A DNA stretch of 64,000 nucleotides, from the NCBI RefSeq assembly GCF_000331735.1, contig NC_020126.1, positions 7,319,501 to 7,383,500 on the forward strand, read 5' to 3'. Below are positions 54,075-61,646 of this stretch, in pieces. Made by a program: the position numbers and the translations under genes. Numbering within the stretch: position 1 is the stretch's first letter; every line of letters starts with the position of its first letter. Source of the DNA: Myxococcus stipitatus DSM 14675 (GTDB taxonomy: Bacteria; Myxococcota; Myxococcia; Myxococcales; Myxococcaceae). The notes under the pieces are model-generated. The model was not told where the DNA came from and did no database searches. It saw nothing but the letters and a program-made list of their open reading frames with translations.

Positions 54075-55685
54075 ATGCGCCCTCCCGCTCTGCTGACGTC
54101 CCTGCTCCTGTTGCCCTCGTTGGCGCTCGCCGCCGAGCCCGCTCCCACCTCGGACACGGAGCGTTGGTGGAGTCATGTCCAGTACCTCGCGGACGACTCG
54201 CTGCAGGGGCGGGACACGGGCAGCGAGGGATACCGCCTGGCCGCGGAGTATGTCGCCAAGGAGCTCGCGGCGCTCGGCGTGAAGCCCGGGGTGGGTGACA
54301 GCTATCTCCAGGAGGTCCCGCTCATCTCCCGGCAGCTCGTGGATGCGAGCTCACGCCTGGCGCTGGTGCGCGGCAAGAAGAGCACGCCGCTCGTCGTTGG
54401 CCGGGATGCCATCATCTCCGTGCGCACGGGCGAGGAGGGACAGGTGGAGGCACCGCTCGTCTTCGTGGGGTATGGCCTGTCCATTCCGGAAGCCGGACAC
54501 GACGACCTGGCCGGGGTGGACCTCCGGGGGAAGATCGCCGTCTACCTCCAGGGCGGCCCCTCGAAGGTCTCCGGTCCCCTGCGGGCCCACTACAGCTCCC
54601 TGGCCGAGCGCGGCAAGGCCCTGCGGAAGGCGGGCGCCGTCGGCACGATGTTGCTGCTCAACCCCAAGCTCGCGGAGACACCGTGGTCTCGCGTCGCCTC
54701 GTCCCGGTTCCAGCCGGCGATGACCTTCGCGGACCCCACCCTGGATGAGACCCAGGGGATGAAGGTGGCGCTCTCCGTCAACCCGGACCATGCGCAGAAG
54801 CTGTTCGCCGGAGCACGGCACTCGTTCCAGGACGTGCTGCAGCTCGCGGACACGAACCAGCCCCTGCCGCGCTTCGAGCTTCCCGTCCGGCTCCGGGCCA
54901 GCTCCGAGCGCAAGGCGTCTCGCGCATCGTCGCCCAATGTCGTGGGGCTGCTGCCGGGCAGTGATCCGGTGCTGGCGCGTGAGTACGTGGTCCTCACGGC
55001 ACACCTGGACCATGTCGGTGTCGGCCAGCCCGTCCAGGGCGACGCCATCTACAACGGCGCCATGGACAACGCGACGGGCGTGGCCGCGGTGCTGGAGGTG
55101 GCGCGGACGCTTCAGGCCCTGAAGCCCCAGCGCTCCATCTTGTTCCTCCTGGTGACGGGCGAGGAGAAGGGACTGCTCGGCTCACGCTACTTCGCGCAGC
55201 GCCCCACCGTGCCCGAGGGCTCCATCGTCGCCAACTTCAACCTGGACATGTTCCTGCCGCTGTTCCCCTTCGAGCGCGTCGTGGCCTATGGCCAGGATGA
55301 GTCCAACCTCCTCGAGCCGCTCGAGAAGGTCGCCTCGAAGCATGGCGTGAAGCTGATGCCGGATGCGGAGCCCAACCGCATGCTGTTCATCCGCAGCGAC
55401 CAGTACTCCTTCGTCCGAGAGGGTGTGCCGGCGTTGTTCTTCAAGTTCGGCTACGAGCCGGGCTCCGCCGAGGAGCGCCTCTACAAGGGCTGGTACTCGA
55501 GGAACTACCACTCGCCGTCGGACGACGCGCACCAGCCCATGGACAAGGAGGCGGCCGTCAAGTTCGTGCGGATGCTCGGGGACCTGACGCTCGCGGTCGC
55601 CAACACGCCGGAGCGTCCTCGCTGGAATGACACCAGCTTCTTCCGTCGCTTCGCCCCCAGCGAGGCCCGCCACGACGCGCCCTGA
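54075..55685 (+). CDS. M28 family zinc aminopeptidase, secreted
   Basis: A 536-residue protein from ATG 54075. Signal peptide LLTSLLLLPSLALAAEP. A PA-like inserted domain spans about 110-240 (VGYGLSIPEAGHDDLAGVDL, RGKIAVYLQG). The catalytic domain has the co-catalytic zinc ligands: His in LTAHLDHVGV near residue 310, Asp in YNGAMDNATGVAA, Glu-Glu in LLVTGEEKGLLGS, Asp in ANFNLDMFLP and His in RNYHSPSDDAH. The set is complete. It should trim N-terminal residues from peptides outside the cytoplasm, fitting digestion of prey protein. Confidence 0.93.
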   Translation: MRPPALLTSLLLLPSLALAAEPAPTSDTERWWSHVQYLADDSLQGRDTGSEGYRLAAEYVAKELAALGVKPGVGDSYLQEVPLISRQLVDASSRLALVRGKKSTPLVVGRDAIISVRTGEEGQVEAPLVFVGYGLSIPEAGHDDLAGVDLRGKIAVYLQGGPSKVSGPLRAHYSSLAERGKALRKAGAVGTMLLLNPKLAETPWSRVASSRFQPAMTFADPTLDETQGMKVALSVNPDHAQKLFAGARHSFQDVLQLADTNQPLPRFELPVRLRASSERKASRASSPNVVGLLPGSDPVLAREYVVLTAHLDHVGVGQPVQGDAIYNGAMDNATGVAAVLEVARTLQALKPQRSILFLLVTGEEKGLLGSRYFAQRPTVPEGSIVANFNLDMFLPLFPFERVVAYGQDESNLLEPLEKVASKHGVKLMPDAEPNRMLFIRSDQYSFVREGVPALFFKFGYEPGSAEERLYKGWYSRNYHSPSDDAHQPMDKEAAVKFVRMLGDLTLAVANTPERPRWNDTSFFRRFAPSEARHDAP

Positions 55686-55718
55686 GTTCGCAGCCCCCCC
55701 TTCACCGGGGGGACGAAC
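55686..55718 (+). terminator. Hairpin between convergent M28 and CLC genes
   Basis: GTTCG pairs with CGAAC outside and CCCCCC with GGGGGG inside, starting immediately after the M28 stop codon. Strong stem without a clear T-tract. Confidence 0.7.
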
Positions 55719-55818
55719 CGCGTGCGGGGCTCGCCCCAGCGCCACGCGCGCCGACGTGTCCTCCACTTCGGCGCGCTGCTTCTCGGACATGGCGCCCCTG
55801 CTCCTGGGACGCCCGGAC

Positions 55819-57693
55819 TCAGGCCCCCTGTGCTGGAAGCGCCACGTTCAGCCCGCGCTCCCTGCGCCGCGAATCATCCAATCGCCGCCGATGGGCACCC
55901 AGCAGGTCGCTCCGGGTGATGATGCCCACCACCTGCGAAGGCGCCTCACGCCGCACCACCGGCAGCCGCCCCACGCCCTCCTCCACCATCAGGTCCGCCG
56001 CCTCGCGCAGCGAGCTGTCGTCGTACGCCACCGCCGGAGAGCGCCGCACCACATCGCGCACACGCCGGCCCTCGACCTCGCGCCCATCCAGCAAGTCCCG
56101 ACGCGTGACGACCCCGAGCAGCGCCCCCGCCGACACCACCGGGAAGCCCTGATGCCGCGCCCCTTCCTCGCGGGAGGCGAGCCACGTGCGCACTCCCTCC
56201 AGGGGCCGGTCCGCGTCCAGCGTCACCACCGTCTTGAGCCCCACGTCGCGCACGAGCACCTGTCCCAGCGCATCCACGCCGTACTCGGTGAGGACGCGCC
56301 CGCCGCGCCGCGCCAGCTTCTCCGTCATGATGGAGTGCCGCATGAGCAGCGAGGACACCAGATAGGCCGCGGCGCATCCGCCCAAGAGAGGCAGGAGCCC
56401 CAGCGGCTGACGCGTCGTCTCGAACGCGAACACCACCGAGGCCAGCAACGCACGCGAGGCCCCCGCGAAGATGGCCGCCATGCCCACCAGCGCCGCCATC
56501 CGGATGTCCACGCCCAGCCCCGGCGCCAGCGTCGTCGCCAGGAGCCCCAGCCCCGAGCCCAGCCCGCCTCCCAAGGTGAACAACGGCGCCAGCGTCCCAC
56601 CCGAGGTGCCACTGCCCAGCGCCACCGACCAGGACACGAACTTCATCGCGCAGAACACGAGCATGGCCGTGCCCACGAAGCGGCCGGAGAGGATGTCCTC
56701 GATGTTGGTGTAGCCCACGCCGAACGTGCGCGGTGACAGCCAGCCCACCACCCCCACCACCAGGCCACCGAGCGCGGGCCACCACATCCAGTGCACCGGC
56801 AGCTTCTCGAACGCGTCCTCGATGGCGTACACGGCTCGCGTGGCCAGCATGGAGGCCACGCCCACCACACCGCCCAGCACGATGTAGAACGCCAGCGCGG
56901 GCCCGCCCGGCACCGTCAGCTCCGGCATCGCGAAGGCGGGCGCGCCGCCCTCGAACGCCAGCCGCACGCCCGTGGCCGTGGCCGTGGCCAGCGCCACCGG
57001 AATGACCGAGCGCGGGCGGTACTCGAACAGCAGCAGCTCCACCGCCAGCAGCACGGCGGAGACCGGCGCGCCGAAGGTGGCCGCCATGCCCGCCGCGGCA
57101 CCCGCCGCCAGCAGCGCCTTGCGCTCGTCCGCCGTGACCCGCAGGACCTGTCCCAGCAGCGAGCCCAGCGCGCCACCCGTGGCGATGATGGGGCCCTCCG
57201 CGCCGAACGGCCCACCCGTGCCGATGGCCACCGCCGCCGACAGCGGCTTGAGGAACGTCATCCTCGGAGGAATCCGGCTCTGGTTGTAGAGCACCCGCTC
57301 CATCGCCTCCGGGATGCCGTGGCCCCGGATGGCTCGCGAGCCATAGCGCGCCATCACCCCGACGATGAGCGCCCCCACCACGGGCACGAGGATGACCCAC
57401 GGCCCCAGCGTGTGCTCGCCGGGCGCGACATTCGCCGTGGAGAAGCGGCCGAAGAACGCGATGTTCGTGATGAGGTGGATGAGGTGGCCCAGCCCCTGCG
57501 CCACCAACCCCGCCGCCAGGGCGAGCACCACCGCGAGCGCGCTGATGAAGACGACGCGCTTGTCCACCGGGTCCATCACCGTGGGCGCGCGCACGCCCGC
57601 CAACGTGGGCCCCATGGACGGGGCCACGGGCAGCTGCGCTCGGCCCACCTCGCCCTGTCCCGCCTCGACTCGGCTTCCCTCAGGCCGCTCCAT
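55819..57693 (-). CDS. CLC chloride channel/antiporter with CBS pair
   Basis: A 624-residue membrane protein. Ten or more helices fill residues 45-430. CLC signatures: GHGIPEAM (in place of the canonical GSGIP), GTGGPFGAEGPI with the gating Glu, and GSGTSGGTLAPLF. Two CBS domains occupy the C-terminus (VRDVGLKTVVTLDADRPLEG, then VRRSPAVAYDDSSLREAADL and GIITRSDLLGAH), which bind adenine nucleotides and regulate gating. The start ATG overlaps the 3' end of the MarR gene by 14 bases, so it is co-transcribed and probably MarR-controlled. Ion selectivity cannot be told. Confidence 0.92.
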   Translation of the reverse strand: MERPEGSRVEAGQGEVGRAQLPVAPSMGPTLAGVRAPTVMDPVDKRVVFISALAVVLALAAGLVAQGLGHLIHLITNIAFFGRFSTANVAPGEHTLGPWVILVPVVGALIVGVMARYGSRAIRGHGIPEAMERVLYNQSRIPPRMTFLKPLSAAVAIGTGGPFGAEGPIIATGGALGSLLGQVLRVTADERKALLAAGAAAGMAATFGAPVSAVLLAVELLLFEYRPRSVIPVALATATATGVRLAFEGGAPAFAMPELTVPGGPALAFYIVLGGVVGVASMLATRAVYAIEDAFEKLPVHWMWWPALGGLVVGVVGWLSPRTFGVGYTNIEDILSGRFVGTAMLVFCAMKFVSWSVALGSGTSGGTLAPLFTLGGGLGSGLGLLATTLAPGLGVDIRMAALVGMAAIFAGASRALLASVVFAFETTRQPLGLLPLLGGCAAAYLVSSLLMRHSIMTEKLARRGGRVLTEYGVDALGQVLVRDVGLKTVVTLDADRPLEGVRTWLASREEGARHQGFPVVSAGALLGVVTRRDLLDGREVEGRRVRDVVRRSPAVAYDDSSLREAADLMVEEGVGRLPVVRREAPSQVVGIITRSDLLGAHRRRLDDSRRRERGLNVALPAQGA

Positions 57694-58264
57694 CCGCCAT
57701 TCCTTTCTTCTTCCGAGGCGTGGCCCTCGGCTTCGCCTGCTTCACACGCGCCGTCCGGCGCATCGCGGGCTCGTCCTCGAAGAACAACGTCGCTTCCTTC
57801 CCATCGAGCCCCAGCTCGCGCACCAGGGCGGACAGCCCTCGCGCCAGCCCCTCGCGCTCGGTCGGCGGCAGCCGCCGCAGTCCCGAGATGAGCCGGGCCT
57901 GGGCCATTGCGGGCGCCTCCCGCAGCAGCGCCCTTCCCGCGGGCGCCAGCGCCACCTCCACGCGACGGCCGTCCTCCTCGGAGGCGCGGCGCGTGGCCAG
58001 CCCTCGCTCCAGCAGGCGCGCCACCACCACGGACACACTGCTCTGGTGCGTGAGCGTCCGCTCCGCCAGCGCGTTGATGGAGCAGGGCCCACCTTCCGCG
58101 AGCTGCTGGAGAACGAACAACTGCGCTCCGCTGATGCCCACCACCCGCTCGGAGGCCTTCGCGGAGACCCTCAGCAACCGCACGATGCGGCGGATGCCAT
58201 CCATGACCTCGCGCACCCCGCCATCCCGCGAGGGGCCCTCGGCTCGATTTGTATGGGAACCCAT
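57680..58264 (-). CDS. MarR family transcriptional regulator
   Basis: A 194-residue winged-helix regulator. The core (SGAQLFVLQQLAEGGPCSIN, then LAERTLTHQSSVSVVVARLL and GLATRRASEEDGRRVEVAL) has the recognition helix and the beta wing with DxRR. The C-terminus is a basic Lys/Arg-rich tail beyond the usual MarR length of about 150. It overlaps the CLC gene by 14 bases. A perfect palindrome sits on its start codon, consistent with autorepression. The ATG has no visible Shine-Dalgarno sequence, so it may be leaderless or start later (ATG in EVMDGIRRI). Confidence 0.9.
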   Translation of the reverse strand: MGSHTNRAEGPSRDGGVREVMDGIRRIVRLLRVSAKASERVVGISGAQLFVLQQLAEGGPCSINALAERTLTHQSSVSVVVARLLERGLATRRASEEDGRRVEVALAPAGRALLREAPAMAQARLISGLRRLPPTEREGLARGLSALVRELGLDGKEATLFFEDEPAMRRTARVKQAKPRATPRKKKGMADGAA

Positions 58265-58265
58265 A
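58252..58265 (-). promoter_or_regulatory. Candidate MarR operator on the start codon
   Basis: TATGGG-AA-CCCATA is a 14-base perfect palindrome that includes the marR ATG (58262-58264). MarR dimers bind such short dyads; binding here would block initiation of the marR-clc transcript. Confidence 0.55.
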
Positions 58266-58604
58266 TACTTTCGCGGAACCTACGGTCCACCCCCCGCGTG
58301 CGCAACGGAAAATTCAGCGAGGGACGACAGGCGGTCATGCGGGCACCCGCTGTGTCCTCTGGGACACGCCTGCCCGCGGCTCACGCGGAGCGCTGACACC
58401 AGAAGACAAACAGCGAGAGAGCGATAAGCAGGACGTTGAAGGGCGTCCTCGCCGCCTCACCTCGTGAGACCTGGAGCGCCGCGCAGCGCGGCCCAGGCGG
58501 TGAGCCTCGGGCGGATGCCGCAGAGCCCGTCAGCACCCTCGCCCTCCGGGCCCACCCTCACCGGAAGGAAATCGAGCGCGCGCGGGAGCACTCGCCCAGC
58601 AGCG
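58265..58604 (-). other. 340-base gap upstream of marR
   Basis: No gene seen. Open frames here are short and have no family resemblance. Apart from the operator palindrome at its edge, I see no distinct element. Confidence 0.45.
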
Positions 58605-58949
58605 TCACGCCGCGCGCCGCAGGCGGCTCTTGTACTTGTCCCCCCAGTCATGGAGGCCCCGGAGCACGGGCTCCAGGGAGCGGCCGAAGGCGGAGAGCTC
58701 GTACTCCACCCGAGGCGGAACCTCCGGATAGACGGTGCGCTTGACGAGCCCGTCCTCCTCCAGCTCCCGCAGCTGAAGCGTGAGCATGCGCGCGCTGCAG
58801 TTCGGCAGCCGCTTGCGCAGCTCACCGAAGCGGTGCGTGCCCTTCAGCAACCAGTACAGCACCACGCCCTTCCAACGCCCACCGAGGACCCCCAGGGCGG
58901 ACTCCACCGGGCAGTTCGTCTTCGAGTCGTCGTCGCGCTTGCGAGTCAT
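58605..58949 (-). CDS. HxlR family transcriptional regulator
   Basis: A 114-residue winged-helix regulator from ATG 58949, preceded by AAGGGA. Signature blocks: CPVESALGVLGGRWKGVVLY with the N-terminal Cys that senses electrophiles or oxidants in several members, RFGELRKRLPNCSARMLTLQ as the helix-turn-helix, and VYPEVPPRVEYELSAFGRSL as the wing. It is divergent from a quinone reductase gene, a classic arrangement for HxlR/YodB/QorR-type control in which quinones or aldehydes inactivate the repressor. Confidence 0.93.
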   Translation of the reverse strand: MTRKRDDDSKTNCPVESALGVLGGRWKGVVLYWLLKGTHRFGELRKRLPNCSARMLTLQLRELEEDGLVKRTVYPEVPPRVEYELSAFGRSLEPVLRGLHDWGDKYKSRLRRAA

Positions 58950-58959
58950 GGTTCCCTTT

Positions 58960-58990
58960 TTGTGCGTACTGACCAAACTTGTGCGTACTT
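58960..58990. promoter_or_regulatory. Direct repeat in the hxlR-quinone reductase divergent region
   Basis: TTGTGCGTACT occurs at 58960-58970 and again at 58979-58989, 19 bases apart (about two helical turns), each with an internal near-palindrome GTGCGTAC. The position, just upstream of the hxlR start and in the divergent promoter region, marks it as the likely operator. Confidence 0.55.
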
Positions 58991-59079
58991 GCGGAAAAAT
59001 AACCTCAATCGTAGGTCTACGCCATCCAGACACGGCAACCGCGGCCCCGGCCGAGGTTCGATGTGAAGGTGAAAGACCC

Positions 59080-59913
59080 ATGAACGTCCTGATTGTCTAC
59101 GCCCACCCCGAGCCCCGCTCGCTCAACGGTTCGCTGAAGGACCTGGCGGTGAGCCACCTCACCTCGCTGGGGCATGAGGTTCGGGTCTCGGACCTGTACG
59201 CCATGAACTGGAAGGCCACGGCCGACGCCGGCGACTTCCTGAAGCACCCGGAGGGGGAGCGGCTGGCGTATGCTCGGGCCTCCAAGCATGCCTTCACGGG
59301 GGGAACGCAGAGCGCGGACGTCGCGGCCGAGCAGGAGAAGCTGCTCTGGGCCGATGCCGTCATCTTCCAGTTCCCGATGTGGTGGTTCTCGATGCCGGCC
59401 ATCCTGAAGGGCTGGGTCGACCGGGTCTTCGCCTACGGTTTCGCATATGGCGTGGGCGCCCACGGCGGCGAACGCTGGGGCGACCGCTACGGTGAAGGCA
59501 CGCTCACGGGGCGGCGGGCCATGCTCTCCGTCACGATTGGTGGCCGCCCTCCGCACTACACCGACCGCGGCGTCAACGGCGCGCTCGACGACCTGCTCTT
59601 CCCCATCCAGCACGGCATCATCTACTACCCCGGGATGGAGGCGCTCCCGCCGTTCAGCCTCTACATGTCCGACCGGCTCACGCCCGAGCAATGGCCGGCC
59701 GTGGCGGAGGACTACAAGGCACGGCTGGACGGACTGTTCACGGATGCCCCCATTCCGTTCCGCCGGCAGAACGGTGGGCACTACGACACGCAGCAGGTCC
59801 TCAAGCCCGGGCTCGCCGTCGGCACCTCGGGCACGCGCATCCACCTGCTCCATGCGGGGGAGCCGGAGCAGGCGCCGCTCGCGGCCCCCCGCGATATCGC
59901 TCGGGGACTTTGA
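59080..59913 (+). CDS. NAD(P)H:quinone oxidoreductase, flavodoxin-2 fold
   Basis: A 277-residue FAD-type reductase from ATG 59080 with AAGGTGA upstream. The NVLIVYAHPEPRSLNGSLKD N-terminus, FQFPMWWFSMPAILKGWVDR near residue 105 and GGRPPHYTDRGVNG are typical of the NQO1/NQO2/KefF family, which carries out two-electron reduction of quinones and avoids semiquinone radicals. It is soluble. The divergent HxlR regulator and direct repeat indicate induction by quinone or electrophile stress. Length is slightly longer than KefF and close to NQO1. Confidence 0.93.
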   Translation: MNVLIVYAHPEPRSLNGSLKDLAVSHLTSLGHEVRVSDLYAMNWKATADAGDFLKHPEGERLAYARASKHAFTGGTQSADVAAEQEKLLWADAVIFQFPMWWFSMPAILKGWVDRVFAYGFAYGVGAHGGERWGDRYGEGTLTGRRAMLSVTIGGRPPHYTDRGVNGALDDLLFPIQHGIIYYPGMEALPPFSLYMSDRLTPEQWPAVAEDYKARLDGLFTDAPIPFRRQNGGHYDTQQVLKPGLAVGTSGTRIHLLHAGEPEQAPLAAPRDIARGL

Positions 59914-59969
59914 ATCTTCGCGGCGTCGCTGCGTACATTGCGCGTCCAGCCACAAAGGGGTCCACCGCC

Positions 59970-60518
59970 ATGCGCAACCAATTCAAGTCGAAGGCCTTCG
60001 TCGTCATCGCATGTGTCCTGGGGTCGATGACGGCCACTGCTCAGGATGACGAGGAGGCCGCGTCGGTCCAGGTCGGCAAGGACGGCAGCGTCAGGGTGAA
60101 GGCGCCGGGCGCCACCATCGAGACGCGGGGAGGGTCGGCGCGAGTCCGCACGGGTGGCGGCGTCGACATCGAGGCCGACGGCGCCACGGCGCATGACGAT
60201 GACCGCGAGGAGTCGGACACGCGGTCGCGGGGAGGAGACTCGCTCGAGTTGGTGGACTCCGGGAGCACCGTGACGCACGACTGCGGTGACGGTGGCAAGG
60301 TGGAGATCGTCGGCTCCAGCAACAAGGTCGTCCTCACGGGGACTTGCGAGTTCATCGAAGTGACGGGGAGCAACAACACCGTCACGGCCCACACCGTCCG
60401 CCGCATCGAGACGACTGGCAGCGTCAACAGCGTCACCTGGAAGCACGGCCCGGAGAAGGGCAAGAAGCCGCGCATCAGCAACACCGGCAGCAAGAACCGC
60501 ATCGCCCAGGCGCGCTGA
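59970..60518 (+). CDS. DUF3060 domain secreted protein
   Basis: A 182-residue protein from ATG 59970 after AAGGGG. Signal peptide AFVVIACVLGSMTATAQ. The first 75 mature residues are Asp/Gly/Glu-rich and low in complexity; the C-terminal part has the DUF3060 pattern of short beta rungs (EIVGSSNKVVLTGTCEFIEV, TGSNNTVTAHTVRRIETTGS), likely a small beta-helix or solenoid. Function unknown. It follows the quinone reductase by 56 bases and may be co-transcribed. Confidence 0.82.
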   Translation: MRNQFKSKAFVVIACVLGSMTATAQDDEEAASVQVGKDGSVRVKAPGATIETRGGSARVRTGGGVDIEADGATAHDDDREESDTRSRGGDSLELVDSGSTVTHDCGDGGKVEIVGSSNKVVLTGTCEFIEVTGSNNTVTAHTVRRIETTGSVNSVTWKHGPEKGKKPRISNTGSKNRIAQAR

Positions 60519-60603
60519 GCAACGGCGCAGACTCTTCACTCCGAGCCCCGGCATCGCGGCCGCATGAATGGGGACGTGAAGGAGGCTGGAAAAATGGGGC
60601 TGA

Positions 60604-60630
60604 AGCGACGGACCGCACAGGTCCGTCGCT
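60604..60630. terminator. 11-pair perfect bidirectional terminator
   Basis: AGCGACGGACC pairs exactly with GGTCCGTCGCT around loop GCACA, between convergent genes. On the minus strand TTTTT occurs about ten bases beyond the stem. Confidence 0.75.
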
Positions 60631-60684
60631 GTCGCGAGGAGGAGGGCTCAGACACCTCGGGGCGAGACAGCTTTCGCCCGAAGC

Positions 60685-61638
60685 TCAGTCACAGGTGTCG
60701 CGCCGAGGCCTACCGAGAATCTTCTCAGGGAGAATCTTCTCGGCAATCGGAGAGATGGCCTCGCTCCTCCTAGTCTCTCTCCCCGCTAGCGTGTCTATCA
60801 GCTGCATACAATGGAGCTGGTAGGGTGATTCCATGGCTGAGTCGGGATTGTTCGAGGGCCGGTAATCCCGCTGAAAGGCGCGGTTGGCCTTCCGGTAATA
60901 CTCCACGGCCTCCTGAAGCATACCTTGCCGCTCGGAGAGCTGACCGCGCGAGCCCCAGCACAGGGCATTCGCTGTCGCGGCATTCTTGACCAGGAACTCA
61001 TCCAAGACAGCGATGGCACGCCGCACGTCCCCCTTTGCCACGAGGTAGTTCGTTTGGGCATGCACCGCATCGCAGGCCATTGAGGGGGACACCTCCGTCG
61101 GCGCTTCCTTCACGGCGAGTTGGGTGCTGTAGGAAACCTCCACCCTCCAGCTTCCTCCACCTCCCTCCACGCTTCGCGGATCCAGTTCTACCTGGAGTTG
61201 ATATGCCCCTGGCTGGAGTTTGGACGTCTCCTCTGGTGAAAGAACGAAGTGAACTACCCTCCTGCCTGCCGGCATCCCGCGACGGCTCACAACCAGTCTC
61301 TCAGAATTGTCCGTCGCGGGCTTGAACGGCCAGCCCAACAGGGGCGGGCGAGACTTGCCGCGGAGCGACTCCCTCGGCCTTCGCCATGCATCTAGACGGA
61401 TGTGCCGATGCCAGCCAGAAGCAAGCACTGTATCCCGCACGCCGTCAGCGCCCCCTCGCTCCGCATGAACAACCTCCACGTCCACCACGAGCGGCCAGCC
61501 TGGGACCAGTATCGCCGGGCGGGGTGTGAGGTAGATCTGAGGTTGTTCGGAAGGCGCCTGCGTCGGAGCCTGCGCGGCAGCAATCCCCCCATCGAGGCAC
61601 AGCAGGACGCCTCCAATTCCTATCCAGCGTATCATCAT
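60685..61638 (-). CDS. Uncharacterised secreted protein with TPR-like helices
   Basis: About 317 residues from ATG 61638, preceded by AGGGGAC. Signal peptide IGIGGVLLCLDGGIAAAQ. The N-terminal 150 residues are beta-rich (ILVPGWPLVVDVEVVHAERG, YQLQVELDPRSVEGGGG) and the C-terminal part is helical, with a TPR-like pair (RRAIAVLDEFLVKNAATANA, MLQEAVEYYRKANRAFQRDY). No catalytic motif is visible. It starts 8 bases after the metzincin-like gene ends, so it is the second gene of that operon and may be its partner or inhibitor (speculation). Lower in GC than most of the window. Confidence 0.75.
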   Translation of the reverse strand: MMIRWIGIGGVLLCLDGGIAAAQAPTQAPSEQPQIYLTPRPAILVPGWPLVVDVEVVHAERGGADGVRDTVLASGWHRHIRLDAWRRPRESLRGKSRPPLLGWPFKPATDNSERLVVSRRGMPAGRRVVHFVLSPEETSKLQPGAYQLQVELDPRSVEGGGGSWRVEVSYSTQLAVKEAPTEVSPSMACDAVHAQTNYLVAKGDVRRAIAVLDEFLVKNAATANALCWGSRGQLSERQGMLQEAVEYYRKANRAFQRDYRPSNNPDSAMESPYQLHCMQLIDTLAGRETRRSEAISPIAEKILPEKILGRPRRDTCD

Positions 61639-61646
61639 GGTGTCCC

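Noticed and set aside
58457..58825. A minus-strand frame overlapping hxlR
   Set aside because: It overlaps the HxlR gene in another frame, has shadow-like Ser/Arg composition and no family resemblance.
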